Positions 48,989-58,813 of a stretch of 64,000 nucleotides of DNA are shown here, piece after piece. This DNA is from Amycolatopsis thermoflava N1165 (GTDB lineage: Bacteria; Actinomycetota; Actinomycetes; Mycobacteriales; Pseudonocardiaceae), in the NCBI RefSeq assembly GCF_000473265.1, contig NZ_KI421511.1, positions 1,353,731 to 1,417,730 on the forward strand. The letters run 5' to 3'. The position numbers and the translations under genes were made by a program. Within the stretch, counting starts at the first letter, position 1; each line of letters begins with the position of its first letter. The notes beneath the pieces were generated by a model. It did not search any database and had not been told where the DNA came from. It saw only the letters and a list, made by a program, of their open reading frames with translations.

Positions 48989-50005
48989 ATGCAGTACCGC
49001 ACCCTGGGCCACACCGGCGTACGCGTCAGCGCCCTGTCGCTCGGCGCGATGAACTTCGGCGCGATCGGCCGCACCACCCAGGACGAGGCGAACGCCATCG
49101 TCGACGCCGCGCTCGACGCCGGCGTCAACCTGATCGACACCGCCGACTTCTACCCGGGCTCGGAGGAGATCGTGGGCCGCGCCATCGCAAGCCGCCGCGA
49201 CGACCTCGTGCTCGCCACCAAGGCGGGCCTGCCGGTCGACGACGACCACAGCCACCGCGGCGCCTCCCGCCGCTGGCTGGTCACCGAGCTGGACCGCAGT
49301 CTGCGCCGCCTCGGGACCGACCACGTCGACCTCTACCAGATCCACCGCTGGGACCCGGCGACCAGCGACGAGGAGACCCTCTCGGCCCTGACCGACCTGC
49401 AGCGCGCGGGCAAGATCCGCTACTTCGGCTCGTCGACGTACCCGGCGTACCGCATCGTGCAGGCCCAGTGGGCGGCCCGCGAGCACCACCTGGGCCGGTT
49501 CGCCACCGAGCAGCCCGGCTACTCGATCCTGCAGCGGGCCGTCGAGGCCGACGTCCTGCCGGTCACCGAGCAGTACGGGATGGGCGTGCTGGTGTGGAGC
49601 CCGCTCGCGTCGGGCTGGCTCTCCGGCGCCATCCGGGCCGACCGCGAGTTCCGCACCAACCGCTCCGCGAACATGCCCGAGCGCTTCGACACCACCCTGC
49701 CGGTCAACCGGGCCAAGCTCGAGGCCGTCGAGCAGCTGGCGAAGGTCGCCGACGAGGCCGGCCTGACGATGATCCAGCTCGCGCTCGGCTTCGTGCTCGC
49801 GCACCCGGCCGTGACCACCGCGCTCATCGGCCCGCGCACCCTGGACCACCTGCACTCCCAGCTCGCGGCCGCCGACGTGGTGCTGCCCGCCGACGTGCTC
49901 GACGCCATCGACTCGATCGTCGCCCCCGGCACCGACCTCGCTCCCGGCGAGAAGGTCGACACCCGGCCCGCGCTGCTCGACCCGTCGCTGCGGCGACGCC
50001 GATAG
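48989..50005 (+). CDS. Aldo/keto reductase (AKR11/YhdN-like)
   Basis: A 338-residue oxidoreductase. LIDTADFYPGSEEIVGRAI carries Asp and Tyr, DLVLATKAGLP the Lys and VDLYQIHRWDP the His. GKIRYFGSST and FATEQPGYSIL follow the AKR11/12 pattern. ATG 48989 lies directly behind twin TetR operators, so expression is probably inducible. The LLM oxidoreductase gene starts seven bases after its stop, so the two form a unit. Substrate unknown. Confidence 0.9.
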   Translation: MQYRTLGHTGVRVSALSLGAMNFGAIGRTTQDEANAIVDAALDAGVNLIDTADFYPGSEEIVGRAIASRRDDLVLATKAGLPVDDDHSHRGASRRWLVTELDRSLRRLGTDHVDLYQIHRWDPATSDEETLSALTDLQRAGKIRYFGSSTYPAYRIVQAQWAAREHHLGRFATEQPGYSILQRAVEADVLPVTEQYGMGVLVWSPLASGWLSGAIRADREFRTNRSANMPERFDTTLPVNRAKLEAVEQLAKVADEAGLTMIQLALGFVLAHPAVTTALIGPRTLDHLHSQLAAADVVLPADVLDAIDSIVAPGTDLAPGEKVDTRPALLDPSLRRRR

Positions 50006-50012
50006 GAACCCC

Positions 50013-50870
50013 ATGCCCAGTTTCGGCATCATGACCGCGCCCATGCAGGCCGGCTACGACGACATCCGCCGCGTCTGGCGCGAGGCCGACGCCATCCCCG
50101 AGATCGAGCACGCCTGGCTGTTCGACCACCTCATGCCGATCGCGGGCGATCCGCACGGCCCGGTCCTCGAAGGCTGGACTTTGCTGTCCGCCCTGGCCGC
50201 GCAGACCAGCCGCCTGCGCCTCGGACTACTCGTGACGAGCAACCGGTTCCGCCCGCCCGCGGTGCTGGCCAAGATCGCCACCACCGTGGACGTCGTCGCG
50301 GGCGGCCGTCTCGACTTCGGCATCGGCGTCGGCTCGCGGCCGGGTCACCCGCTCGCCCGCCGCGAGTACGAGGCACACGGCCTGCCCTTCCACGACGCCG
50401 CGGACGCCACCGCGAGCCTCGCCGAGGCGCTCACCGTCATCCGCCGCCTGTGGACCGACGAGCAGCCGTTCGACTTCGACGGCGACCACGTCCAACTCAC
50501 CGGAGCGTTCGGCAACCCGAAACCGGTGCAACGTCCCGGACCGCCGATCCTCGTCGGCGGCCGCGCGAAGGCGACGCTGCGGGTGGTCGCCGAGCACGCG
50601 GACCTGTGGAACATCCCGGGTGGCGACCTCGACGACGCCGTCGAGCGCAGCGCCCTGCTGGACCGGTACTGCCGCGAGATCGGCCGCGACCCGGCCGCGA
50701 TCACGCGGTCGATCCACCTGCCGGTTTCCTACGAGCGGCCCGGCGACACCCGCGAGGCGATCGGCGCGGCCGCCGACGCCGGCTTCACCCACTTCGTCCT
50801 CGGTCTGGCCGCGCCCTACCCGCCGGGCGTCGCCGGGTGGGTGGCCGAGGAGGTGATCAGGGCGGCCTGA
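50013..50870 (+). CDS. LLM-class flavin/F420-dependent oxidoreductase
   Basis: A 285-residue luciferase-like TIM barrel. AWLFDHLMPIAGDPHGPVLEG, LGLLVTSNRFRPPAVLAKIATTVD and GIGVGSRPGHPLARREYEAHG are family blocks, and PPILVGGRAKATLRVVAEHADLW is the cofactor-region strand. In actinobacteria such proteins usually use F420 or FMN. ATG 50013 is seven bases from the aldo/keto reductase stop. It may work with that enzyme under TetR control. No substrate can be named. Confidence 0.88.
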   Translation: MPSFGIMTAPMQAGYDDIRRVWREADAIPEIEHAWLFDHLMPIAGDPHGPVLEGWTLLSALAAQTSRLRLGLLVTSNRFRPPAVLAKIATTVDVVAGGRLDFGIGVGSRPGHPLARREYEAHGLPFHDAADATASLAEALTVIRRLWTDEQPFDFDGDHVQLTGAFGNPKPVQRPGPPILVGGRAKATLRVVAEHADLWNIPGGDLDDAVERSALLDRYCREIGRDPAAITRSIHLPVSYERPGDTREAIGAAADAGFTHFVLGLAAPYPPGVAGWVAEEVIRAA

Positions 50871-50977
50871 GCCCGGCCGCGCGCAAGGTTTTCGTGACGT
50901 GGAAAGGGCGCTGGTGCCGCCGGTGGCCCGAAGCGAAGGTGGGTCGAGCCACCCCACGTCAGCGAACGGGGACCTTC

Positions 50978-52087
50978 ATGACCATCACCACGCGAGCCGC
51001 GGTGTGCCGGGAACCCCGGCGCCCCTGGGAGATCATCGACCTCGACCTGGACGAGCCGAAGGCGCACGAGGTCCGGATCCGCTTCCACGCGGCCGGCCTG
51101 TGCCACTCCGACGACCACATCCAGAAGGGCGACGCGCAGATGCGCTTCCCCGTGGTCGGCGGGCACGAGGGCGCCGGGGTCGTCGAGGCCGTCGGCGCGG
51201 ACGTCACCCGCGTCGCGGTCGGCGACCACGTCGTCTGCTCCTTCATCCCGGCGTGCGGCCAGTGCCGCTACTGCTCCACCGGGCACCAGAACCTGTGCGA
51301 CGCAGGCAAGAACGCCTCCACCGGGGAGTTCCCCGACGGCACGTTCCGCTTCCACGCGGGCGGCGAGGACTTCGGCGGGCTGTGCGTGCTCGGCACGTTC
51401 TCGCAGTACGCCGTGGTGTCGGAGTTCTCCTGCATCCCGATCCCGCGGGACATCCCGTTCGAGATCGCCGCGCTGGTCGGCTGCGGCGTGCCGACCGGAT
51501 GGGGCTCGGCGGTGTACGCGGCGGGCGTGCGCGCGGGGGAGACCGTGGTGGTCTACGGCGCGGGCGGCGTCGGCAGCAACGCCGTGCAGGGCGCGCGCTA
51601 CGCCGGCGCCAAGCACGTGGTCGTGGTGGACCCGGTGGAGTTCAAGCGGGACATGGCGAAGGTCTTCGGCGCGACCCACACCTTCGCCGATGCCAAGGAA
51701 GCGCATGACTTCGTGGTCGAGACCACCTGGGGCCAGCTCGCCGACCACGCGATCATCACCGTCGGCGTCCTGCACGACGAGGTGATCGCCCGCGCGCTCG
51801 ACGTCGTCGGCAAGAGCGGCAAGGTCACCATCACCGCCGTCGGCGGCGGCTGGATCGACGCCAACGCCGGCCTGTTCATCGGTTACCAGCGGCGGGCGCA
51901 GGGCGCGTTGTTCGGCAACTGCAACCCGCTCTACGACGTGCCCCGGCTGCTGGGGCTTTACCGCTCGGGCGACCTGAAACTGGACGAGCTGATCACGCGG
52001 CGCTACGCGCTGGACGAGGTCAACCAGGGCTACCAGGACATGCTCGACGGCAAGAACATCCGCGGCGTCATCGTCCACGAGCACTGA
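50978..52087 (+). CDS. NDMA-dependent alcohol dehydrogenase (copy 1)
   Basis: A 369-residue zinc MDR enzyme of the actinobacterial NDMA-dependent class, in which NAD stays bound and mycofactocin is thought to be the natural electron acceptor. AAGLCHSDDHIQKGD and GGHEGAGVV hold the catalytic zinc ligands, and CGQCRYCSTGHQNLC the structural zinc Cys. VYGAGGVGSNAVQGARYAGA binds NAD. ATG 50978 follows CGGGGA. It is followed 13 bases later by a close paralogue, so the pair arose by tandem duplication. No mycofactocin genes are within the window. Confidence 0.92.
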   Translation: MTITTRAAVCREPRRPWEIIDLDLDEPKAHEVRIRFHAAGLCHSDDHIQKGDAQMRFPVVGGHEGAGVVEAVGADVTRVAVGDHVVCSFIPACGQCRYCSTGHQNLCDAGKNASTGEFPDGTFRFHAGGEDFGGLCVLGTFSQYAVVSEFSCIPIPRDIPFEIAALVGCGVPTGWGSAVYAAGVRAGETVVVYGAGGVGSNAVQGARYAGAKHVVVVDPVEFKRDMAKVFGATHTFADAKEAHDFVVETTWGQLADHAIITVGVLHDEVIARALDVVGKSGKVTITAVGGGWIDANAGLFIGYQRRAQGALFGNCNPLYDVPRLLGLYRSGDLKLDELITRRYALDEVNQGYQDMLDGKNIRGVIVHEH

Positions 52088-52100
52088 AGGGGATCGCGAC

Positions 52101-53219
52101 ATGAGCATCACCACCCGCGCCGCCGTCGCCCGCGCGCCCCACCGCCCGTGGGAGATCACCGAGCTGCAGCTGGACGAGCCGAAGGCGCACGAGGTGCGCG
52201 TCAAGTTCCACGCGGCCGGGCTGTGCCACTCCGACGACCACATCACCAAGGGCGACGCCCCGGTGCGGCTGCCGATCGTCGGCGGCCACGAGGGCGCAGG
52301 CGTCGTCGAGTCGGTCGGCCCGCACGTCACCCGGGTCAAACCCGGCGACCGGATCGTCTGCTCCTACATCCCCGCCTGCGGCAAGTGCCGTCCCTGCTCG
52401 ACCGGGCACCAGAACATGTGCGACGAGGGCAAGAACGCCTCCACCGGCATGTTCGCCGACGGCACGTTCCGCTTCCACGCCGGCGGCGAGGACTTCGGCG
52501 GGTTCTGCACCCTCGGCACGTTCTCGCAGTACGCGGTGGTGTCCGAGTGGGCCTGCCTGCGCCTGCCTGACGACATCCCGTTCGAGATCGGCGCGCTGGT
52601 CGGCTGTGGCGTGCCGACCGGCTGGGGATCCGCGGTGCACGCGGCGGGCGTGCGCGCCGGGGAGACCGTCGTGATCTACGGCGCCGGCGGCGTCGGCAGC
52701 AACGCCGTGCAGGGCGCGCGCTACGCCGGGGCGAAGAACGTCGTCGTGGTCGATCCGGTGGAGTTCAAGCGGGACATGGCGAAGGTCTTCGGCGCCACCC
52801 ACACCTTCGCCACCGCCAAGGAAGCACACGACTTCGTCGTCGAAACCACCTGGGGCCAGCTCGCCGACCACGCCATCTGCACCCCCGGCGTGCTCACCGA
52901 GGAGATCGTCAACGCGGCCGTGCAGGTCACCGGCAAGGGCGGCAAGGTCACCGTCACCGCCGTCGGCCGGATCGACGAGCGCGCGGTGCACTTCCCGGCC
53001 GGCATGCTGATCGGCTACCAGCGGCAGCTGCGCGGCGCGTTGTTCGGCGACAGCAACCCGCTCTACGACGTGCCCCGCCTGCTGGGCCTGTACCGCTCGG
53101 GCGACCTGAAGCTGGACGAGCTGATCACCCGGCGCTACACGCTCGACCAGGTCAACGACGGCTACCAGGACATGCTGGACGGCAAGAACATCCGCGGCGT
53201 CATCGTGCACGAGCACTGA
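52101..53219 (+). CDS. NDMA-dependent alcohol dehydrogenase (copy 2)
   Basis: A 372-residue paralogue of the preceding enzyme with the same zinc sites (CHSDDHITKGD, CGKCRPCSTGHQNMC) and NAD loop. The two share long identical stretches in both DNA and protein, for example VEFKRDMAKVFGATHTF and YRSGDLKLDELITRRY. Differences cluster in substrate-side loops: SEFSCIPIPRD against SEWACLRLPDD, and the 260-310 region (IITVGVLHDE against ICTPGVLTEE). This suggests different alcohols rather than simple dosage. It ends 74 bases before the ABC substrate-binding protein gene. Confidence 0.92.
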   Translation: MSITTRAAVARAPHRPWEITELQLDEPKAHEVRVKFHAAGLCHSDDHITKGDAPVRLPIVGGHEGAGVVESVGPHVTRVKPGDRIVCSYIPACGKCRPCSTGHQNMCDEGKNASTGMFADGTFRFHAGGEDFGGFCTLGTFSQYAVVSEWACLRLPDDIPFEIGALVGCGVPTGWGSAVHAAGVRAGETVVIYGAGGVGSNAVQGARYAGAKNVVVVDPVEFKRDMAKVFGATHTFATAKEAHDFVVETTWGQLADHAICTPGVLTEEIVNAAVQVTGKGGKVTVTAVGRIDERAVHFPAGMLIGYQRQLRGALFGDSNPLYDVPRLLGLYRSGDLKLDELITRRYTLDQVNDGYQDMLDGKNIRGVIVHEH

Positions 53220-53293
53220 GTCCACGAGCACTGGCGCGACACACCTCCCCACCCCCACCCGATGGCGGCTCCGCAACGAAGCGGGAGATCGAC

Positions 53294-54895
53294 ATGCGCA
53301 CACCCATCCCACGTTTCCTCGCCGCCTTCGCGGCGCTGCTCCTCCTCGCCGCCTGTGGCGGCGGGGGCCAGGCCGGTCAGGGCGGCGCGGCCGCCGGGCC
53401 CCCGCAACGCGGCGGGAGCATCACCGTGCTGGAACTGAACTCCTTCGCCGGGGCCTGGCCCAGCGGACTGGACCCGGCGACCAACACGACCGGCGGCGCG
53501 AACCTGTCCCAGATGAACGCGATCTTCGGCGGCCTGTTCGCGCTGACCGCCGACGAGGACGGCGGCAACGCTCGCGTCGTCCCGGAACTGGCCAGCGGCT
53601 ACGAGCTGGCCGACGGCGACCGCACCATCCGCATCACCATCCGCGACGGCGTGAAGTTCAGCGACGGCACGCCCTTCGACGCCGAGGCGGTCGCCTTCAA
53701 CTTCCGCCGCAACATCACTTCGACCTGCACCTGCGCCCCGCGCTGGCCGCTGGCCGAGCAGAACGGCATCAGCGTCGAGGGCAATTCCGTCGTGCTGCGG
53801 TTCACCCGCCCGTACGGCGCGGTGATCAACTCGATGGTGGTGTCCAACGTGAACTGGATCGCCTCGCCCACCGCGCTGCAGCGGATGGGCCCGGAGCAGT
53901 TCAAGATCACCCCGGTCGGCGCGGGCCCGTTCAAGGTGGTGTCCAACCAGCTGTCCTCGGAGCTGAAGCTGACCCGCAACGAGAACTACTTCAAGCCCGG
54001 ACTGCCCTACCTGGACAACCTGACGTTCAAGTCGGTCGGCGGCGACCAGCCCGCCTACCAGGCGATCCTGGCCGGGCAGGCGCACGCCTACGAGGGCATG
54101 AACACCACCCCGCTGATCGAGCAGGCGCAGGCGAACAAGCAGCTGACCGTCACCATCCAGCCGCCCACGTCGCCGTACCTGATCCAGCTCAACACGAAGA
54201 CCGCGCCGTTCGACAACCAGAAGGCGCGCGAGGCGGTCTACTACGCGACCAATGTGGACGCGATCCGCAAGGGACTGTTCAAGGACTGGTACCCGGCCGC
54301 GCAGACCTTCACCGGCCCGGGCGGGCTATTCCACCACGACACCATCGACGGGTACCGCACCTACGACCCGGACAAGGCCCGCGCCCTGGTCGCCGAGCTG
54401 GGCGGGCTCACCGTCGACCTCGGCACCCTCAAGAGCTACGTCGCCGAGCAGGTGATGACCGCGCTGCAGAGCCAGTGGGAGGCCGTGGGCATCAAGACCA
54501 CCATCCACTCCGACCAGCTCAACGCCCTGATCGGCAACTTCAACTCGAACAAGTGGCAGGCCATGCTGCAGACCGCCGGGGCGTGGGACCCCGCGGCCGG
54601 GGTCGGCGTCGGGTTCCGCTTCGCCGCCACCTCGTCGTTCAGCGGCGTCAGCGACCCGGCCCTGGACGACCTGCTCAACCAGGCCGCGGCCACCGTCGAT
54701 CCGGCCACGCGGGAGACGCTGTACCTGCAGGCGGGCAAGCGGATCAGCGACAACGCCTACGCCCCCTACATCCTGGCGTTCGCCCCGGCCAACGTCACCG
54801 CGGCCGGCGTGCACGGGCCCGGGCTGACCACGAAGATCCCGCCGGTCCTGGTCAACACCGGGGTGCTGTGGGACCAGGTCTGGACGAGCCGGTGA
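53294..54895 (+). CDS. ABC importer substrate-binding lipoprotein (SBP_bac_5)
   Basis: A 533-residue lipoprotein with a lipobox LLAAC (Cys21) and a Gly-rich spacer. LDPATNTTGGANLSQMNAIFGGL and YELADGDRTIRITIRDGVKFSDGTPFDA are the family blocks of the dipeptide/nickel/oligopeptide class-C binding proteins. It captures a solute outside the cell for the permease genes downstream. It overlaps the next gene (GTGA) and heads a five-gene transport operon. Its nearness to two alcohol dehydrogenases and an SDR suggests the cargo may be a hydroxylated organic compound rather than a peptide; this is inference. Confidence 0.92.
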   Translation: MRTPIPRFLAAFAALLLLAACGGGGQAGQGGAAAGPPQRGGSITVLELNSFAGAWPSGLDPATNTTGGANLSQMNAIFGGLFALTADEDGGNARVVPELASGYELADGDRTIRITIRDGVKFSDGTPFDAEAVAFNFRRNITSTCTCAPRWPLAEQNGISVEGNSVVLRFTRPYGAVINSMVVSNVNWIASPTALQRMGPEQFKITPVGAGPFKVVSNQLSSELKLTRNENYFKPGLPYLDNLTFKSVGGDQPAYQAILAGQAHAYEGMNTTPLIEQAQANKQLTVTIQPPTSPYLIQLNTKTAPFDNQKAREAVYYATNVDAIRKGLFKDWYPAAQTFTGPGGLFHHDTIDGYRTYDPDKARALVAELGGLTVDLGTLKSYVAEQVMTALQSQWEAVGIKTTIHSDQLNALIGNFNSNKWQAMLQTAGAWDPAAGVGVGFRFAATSSFSGVSDPALDDLLNQAAATVDPATRETLYLQAGKRISDNAYAPYILAFAPANVTAAGVHGPGLTTKIPPVLVNTGVLWDQVWTSR

Positions 54896-55896
54896 CGGCG
54901 ATCGGCGCGCCGCGGCGGCTGCCGGGGCCACTGGCCTCACCGGCGCTGCGGCTGGTGGCCCGGCGGCTGCTCACCGCCGTCCCCATCGTGCTCGGCGTCA
55001 GCGTCCTCACCTTCGCGGTGCTGAGCCTGATCCCGGGCGACACGGCGCAGCTGCTGCTGGGCCCGGAGGCCACGCCCGAGCAGATCGCCGCGCTCAACCA
55101 GCAGATGGGGCTGGACCGGCCCGCGGTGGTGCGCTACCTGGACTGGCTCGGCGGCGCGGTCACCGGCGACCTTGGGAACTCGCTGGTCAGCGGGCAGCCG
55201 GTGACCGACGAGCTCGGTTCCCGGCTGGCGGTCAGCGGCGAGCTGGTGGGGCTGGCGTTCGTGCTGTCACTGGGGCTGGCGATCCCGGTCGCCTTGATCG
55301 CGGCGCGCCGCCCCAACCGGCTCACCGACCGGGTGAGCATGCTGGTCAGCATCACCGGCCTGTCCCTGGCGAACTACGTGCTCGCGCTGCTGCTCGTGCT
55401 GGTGTTCGCGGTGCAGCTGGCGGTGTTCCCCGCCATCGGGTTCGTGCCGCTGGAGCAGGGGCTGGGCGCGAACCTGCACTCGCTGTTCCTGCCCGCGCTG
55501 GCGATCGCGTTCCCGCTGTTCTGCTTCTACACCCGGTTCCTGCGCGGCGACCTGGTGGACCAGCTGCACGGCGAGGACTACATCACCACGGCGCGGGCGA
55601 AGGGGATCGGGCCGTGGCAGGTGCTGCTGCGGCACGCCTTCCGCAACTCGGCGTTCGGGCTGATCACCGTGGTCGGGCTCAACCTGGGCACGATGATCGG
55701 CGCGACCGTGATCATCGAGCAGATCTTCGCCCTGCCCGGCATCGGGCAGATGCTGCTGTCGGCCATCAACAGCCGCGACTTCGTCGTGGTCCAGGCCTGC
55801 GTGGTGGTCTTCGCCGTGGTCGCGGTGGCCGCCAACCTGCTGACCGACCTGCTCTACGCCGTACTCGACCCGAGGATCCGCTATGGCGACGGTTGA
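54892..55896 (+). CDS. ABC importer permease (DppB-like)
   Basis: A 334-residue permease with six membrane helices. The N-terminal helix pair and large extracellular loop (GPEATPEQIAALNQQMGLDRP) are typical of DppB. The EAA coupling loop is DYITTARAKGIGPWQVLLRHAF (about residues 228-249). It starts within the binding-protein stop and overlaps the DppC-like gene by 14 bases. Confidence 0.92.
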   Translation: MTAIGAPRRLPGPLASPALRLVARRLLTAVPIVLGVSVLTFAVLSLIPGDTAQLLLGPEATPEQIAALNQQMGLDRPAVVRYLDWLGGAVTGDLGNSLVSGQPVTDELGSRLAVSGELVGLAFVLSLGLAIPVALIAARRPNRLTDRVSMLVSITGLSLANYVLALLLVLVFAVQLAVFPAIGFVPLEQGLGANLHSLFLPALAIAFPLFCFYTRFLRGDLVDQLHGEDYITTARAKGIGPWQVLLRHAFRNSAFGLITVVGLNLGTMIGATVIIEQIFALPGIGQMLLSAINSRDFVVVQACVVVFAVVAVAANLLTDLLYAVLDPRIRYGDG

Positions 55897-56749
55897 TCTG
55901 CCCACGGCGCTGCCCGCGGCGCGCCCGTCACGCGTGCGGGGCTGGCTGCGGCACGTCGAACTGGGCGTCCCGCTGGCCCTGCTGGCGCTGGTGTTCGGCG
56001 CGTGCTTCCTCTGGCCACTGGTCGCTTCCGTGCCCGAGCCGATCGGCGGGGACGTGCTGGAGTCGAACCTGCCCGCGTTCTCGCCGGGGCACCTGCTGGG
56101 CACCGACCCCAACGGCAACGACGTGTGGTCCCGGCTCCTGCACGGCGGGCAGTCGTCGCTGATCGTCGGTGTCGCGGTCAACGTGCTGGGCCTGCTGGCA
56201 GGCGGCACGCTCGGCGCGGTGAGCGCTTACCTGGGCGGCGCGGTGGACGCGGTGATCATGCGCGTGCTGGACGTGCTGATCGCGTTCCCGTCGCTGGTGC
56301 TGACCCTGGCGGTGGCGCAGAGCCTCGGGCCGAGCCAGGTGAACACCATCCTGGCGCTGGCGTTCTTCTCGGTGCCGGCGTTCGCGCGGATCTCCCGTGC
56401 GGCGACGCTGCGGTTGCGGGAGCAGCCGTTCATGGTCGCCGCGCACCTGTCCGGCACCCGGGTGTGGCGGATGCTGTTCCGGCACCTCGCGCCGAACATC
56501 GCGCCGCAGCTGGTGACGTTCTCGATGCTCGGCATGGGCATCGTCATCGTGATCGAAGGCGCGCTGAGCTTCCTCGGCCTCGGCATCCCGCCGCCCGCAC
56601 CGAGCTGGGGCAACATGATCTCCCAGGGACAGGCGAGCCTGTCGGCGACGCCGATGCTCGTGGTCTGGCCGTCCCTGGCGCTCTTTGTGACCGTCCTGGC
56701 ATTCAACCTGCTGGGCGAGACGCTACGGGGACGCTGGAGCGGCCGATGA
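55883..56749 (+). CDS. ABC importer permease (DppC-like)
   Basis: A 288-residue permease. The hydrophobic N-terminal helix is followed by the periplasmic GTDPNGNDVWSRLLHGGQSSL block typical of DppC. The coupling loop is FMVAAHLSGTRVWRMLFRHLAP, a slightly divergent form of the EAA motif. It overlaps the DppB-like gene by 14 bases and the ATPase gene by ATGA. With DppB it makes the transmembrane channel. Confidence 0.92.
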   Translation: MATVDLPTALPAARPSRVRGWLRHVELGVPLALLALVFGACFLWPLVASVPEPIGGDVLESNLPAFSPGHLLGTDPNGNDVWSRLLHGGQSSLIVGVAVNVLGLLAGGTLGAVSAYLGGAVDAVIMRVLDVLIAFPSLVLTLAVAQSLGPSQVNTILALAFFSVPAFARISRAATLRLREQPFMVAAHLSGTRVWRMLFRHLAPNIAPQLVTFSMLGMGIVIVIEGALSFLGLGIPPPAPSWGNMISQGQASLSATPMLVVWPSLALFVTVLAFNLLGETLRGRWSGR

Positions 56750-57759
56750 GCATCGACGAACTGACCACGCCGGCGTCCGTGCGGACCGGGACGCTGCTGG
56801 AGGTCGAGGACCTGCACGTGACGTTCGCGGCCCGGGGACGCACGGTGCGGGCGGTCAACGGGTTGTCCTACCGGCTGGAGGCGGGCCGGACGCTGGCGAT
56901 CATCGGCGAGTCCGGGTCGGGCAAGTCGGTCAGCTCGCGGGCGCTGATGGGCCTGCTGCCGCCCACGGCGCGGATCACCGGATCGGCGCGCTACCGCGGC
57001 GTCGAGCTGCTCGGCCTGCCGGAGCGGCGGATGCGGCGGCACCGGGGCGCGGACCTGGCGATGGTGTTCCAGGACCCGGCGCGGTCGCTGAACCCGACGA
57101 TGCGGATCGGCGTGCAGATCACCGAGGCGGTGCGCGCGCACGGCGACCACGACCGGCGCGCGGCGCGGGACCGCGCGATGGACCTGTTGAAACTGGTGCG
57201 GTTGCCTGCCCCGGAGCGGCGGTTCCACGAGTACCCGCACCAGCTCTCCGGCGGCATGCGGCAGCGGGTGATGATCGCGATCGCGCTGGCGGCGGACCCG
57301 AAGCTGCTGATCGCCGACGAGGCCACCACGGCGCTGGACGTGACCACGCAGGCGCAGATCATGGAGCTGCTGCTGGAACTGCAGGAGCGGCTCGGCACGG
57401 CGATCATCCTGATCAGCCACGACCTCGGCCTCGCGGCGACCTACGCACACGACGTGATCGTGATGTACGCGGGTCGGGCGGTGGAGTACGCGGCGGCGCC
57501 GGCGCTGTTCTCGCGGGTGCGGATGCCGTACACGAAGGCGTTGCTGGGTGCGATCCCGCGGGTGGAGCGACCGCCGCACGCCGAGCTGCCGGTCACGCCC
57601 GGCCAGCCGCCGGACCTGACGAACCTGCCGCCCGGGTGCCCGTTCGCGCCCCGCTGCGACCGCGCCGCGTCCGACTGCGTGGCCGAGGCGCCCCCGCTGA
57701 CCGAACACGAGCCGGGACACGCGTGGGCGTGCTGGCACCCCTGCGAGGAGGACGCATGA
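56746..57759 (+). CDS. ABC importer ATPase (DppD-like)
   Basis: A 337-residue ATPase: Walker A IGESGSGKSV (about 50-59), Q-loop VFQDPARSLNP, signature LSGGMRQRVMIA, Walker B LLIADEATTALD, H-loop SHD. The C-terminal oligopeptide-transporter extension carries Cys in PPGCPFAPRCDRA and ACWHPC, the zone that holds an Fe-S or zinc site in Dpp/Opp ATPases. It starts in the DppC stop. A 61-base gap with no gene follows before its partner. Confidence 0.93.
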   Translation: MSIDELTTPASVRTGTLLEVEDLHVTFAARGRTVRAVNGLSYRLEAGRTLAIIGESGSGKSVSSRALMGLLPPTARITGSARYRGVELLGLPERRMRRHRGADLAMVFQDPARSLNPTMRIGVQITEAVRAHGDHDRRAARDRAMDLLKLVRLPAPERRFHEYPHQLSGGMRQRVMIAIALAADPKLLIADEATTALDVTTQAQIMELLLELQERLGTAIILISHDLGLAATYAHDVIVMYAGRAVEYAAAPALFSRVRMPYTKALLGAIPRVERPPHAELPVTPGQPPDLTNLPPGCPFAPRCDRAASDCVAEAPPLTEHEPGHAWACWHPCEEDA

Positions 57760-57820
57760 CACCGGTGACGGGATGCACGGTGCGCGGGCGCGCCCGGTCC
57801 ACTCTGGACGGAGCGGACCG

Positions 57821-58813
57821 ATGACCACTGTGGAGGAACCGCTGCTGGTGGCACGCAACCTGGTCCAGGAGTTCACTGTCCGGGGCCGGGGCGGCACGCG
57901 GGGCGGGGTGGTGCACGCGTTGTCCGACGTGTCGTTCGACGTCCGCCCGCGTGAGACGCTCGGCGTGGTGGGGGAGACCGGCTCGGGCAAGTCGACCCTG
58001 GCCCGCTCGATCCTGCAGGCCCCGCGGCCCAAGGCGGGCTCGGTGCGGTTGCGCGGGGTGGACCTCGCGACCGTGACGGGGCGCCGGCTCGCGGACGCCC
58101 GCCGGCACGTGCAGATGGTGTTCCAGGACCCGTTCGGCTCCCTCAACCCGCGGTGGCGCGTCACCGACATCGTCGAGGAGCCGATGGTCGGCTACCGCAC
58201 CGCGCCCGCCGCCGAGCGGCGCCGCCGGGCGCGGGACCTGCTGGACCTCGTCGGCCTGAACCCGGACACGTTCGGGCGGCGGCGTCCGCACGAGTTGTCC
58301 GGCGGGCAGTGCCAGCGGGTCGCGATCGCCCGCGCGCTGGCGCTCGACCCGGCGCTGATCGTGTGCGACGAGGCTGTGTCCTCTTTGGACGTGCTGATCC
58401 AGGCGCAGGTGCTGAACCTGTTCGAGCGGCTGCGGTCGGAGCTGGGACTGTCCTACCTGTTCATCTCGCACGACCTGGCGCTGGTCAAGCAGGTCAGCGA
58501 CCGGGTCGGGGTGATGCACCTCGGGCAGCTGTGCGAGATCGGCCCGGCGGAGGAGATCTACCGCGCGCCGAGGCACCCGTACACGGTCGCGCTGCTGGAG
58601 TCCATCCCACACGTGGACGCCGACGCGGCCGCGAACCGCCGTCCGGTCACCATCCGCGGCGAGCCGCCGTCGCCGATCTCACCGCCCAGCGGCTGCCGGT
58701 TCCGCACCCGCTGCCCGCGGGCGCGGGACAGGTGCGCGGTGGAAACGCCGCTGCTGCGCGAGCTCGCGCCCGGCCACCAGGCCGCCTGTCACTTCCCGGA
58801 GGAGGACGTCTGA
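57821..58813 (+). CDS. ABC importer ATPase (DppF-like)
   Basis: A 330-residue ATPase: Walker A GETGSGKSTLARSI, Q-loop VFQDPFGSLNPRW, signature LSGGQCQRVAIARAL, Walker B LIVCDEAVSSLD, and the C-terminal Cys extension SGCRFRTRCPRARDRC. It pairs with the DppD-like ATPase to drive import. ATG 57821 follows GGACGGAG; an ATG at 57773 would add an unconserved leader. Its stop overlaps the SDR start (TGATG). Confidence 0.93.
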   Translation: MTTVEEPLLVARNLVQEFTVRGRGGTRGGVVHALSDVSFDVRPRETLGVVGETGSGKSTLARSILQAPRPKAGSVRLRGVDLATVTGRRLADARRHVQMVFQDPFGSLNPRWRVTDIVEEPMVGYRTAPAAERRRRARDLLDLVGLNPDTFGRRRPHELSGGQCQRVAIARALALDPALIVCDEAVSSLDVLIQAQVLNLFERLRSELGLSYLFISHDLALVKQVSDRVGVMHLGQLCEIGPAEEIYRAPRHPYTVALLESIPHVDADAAANRRPVTIRGEPPSPISPPSGCRFRTRCPRARDRCAVETPLLRELAPGHQAACHFPEEDV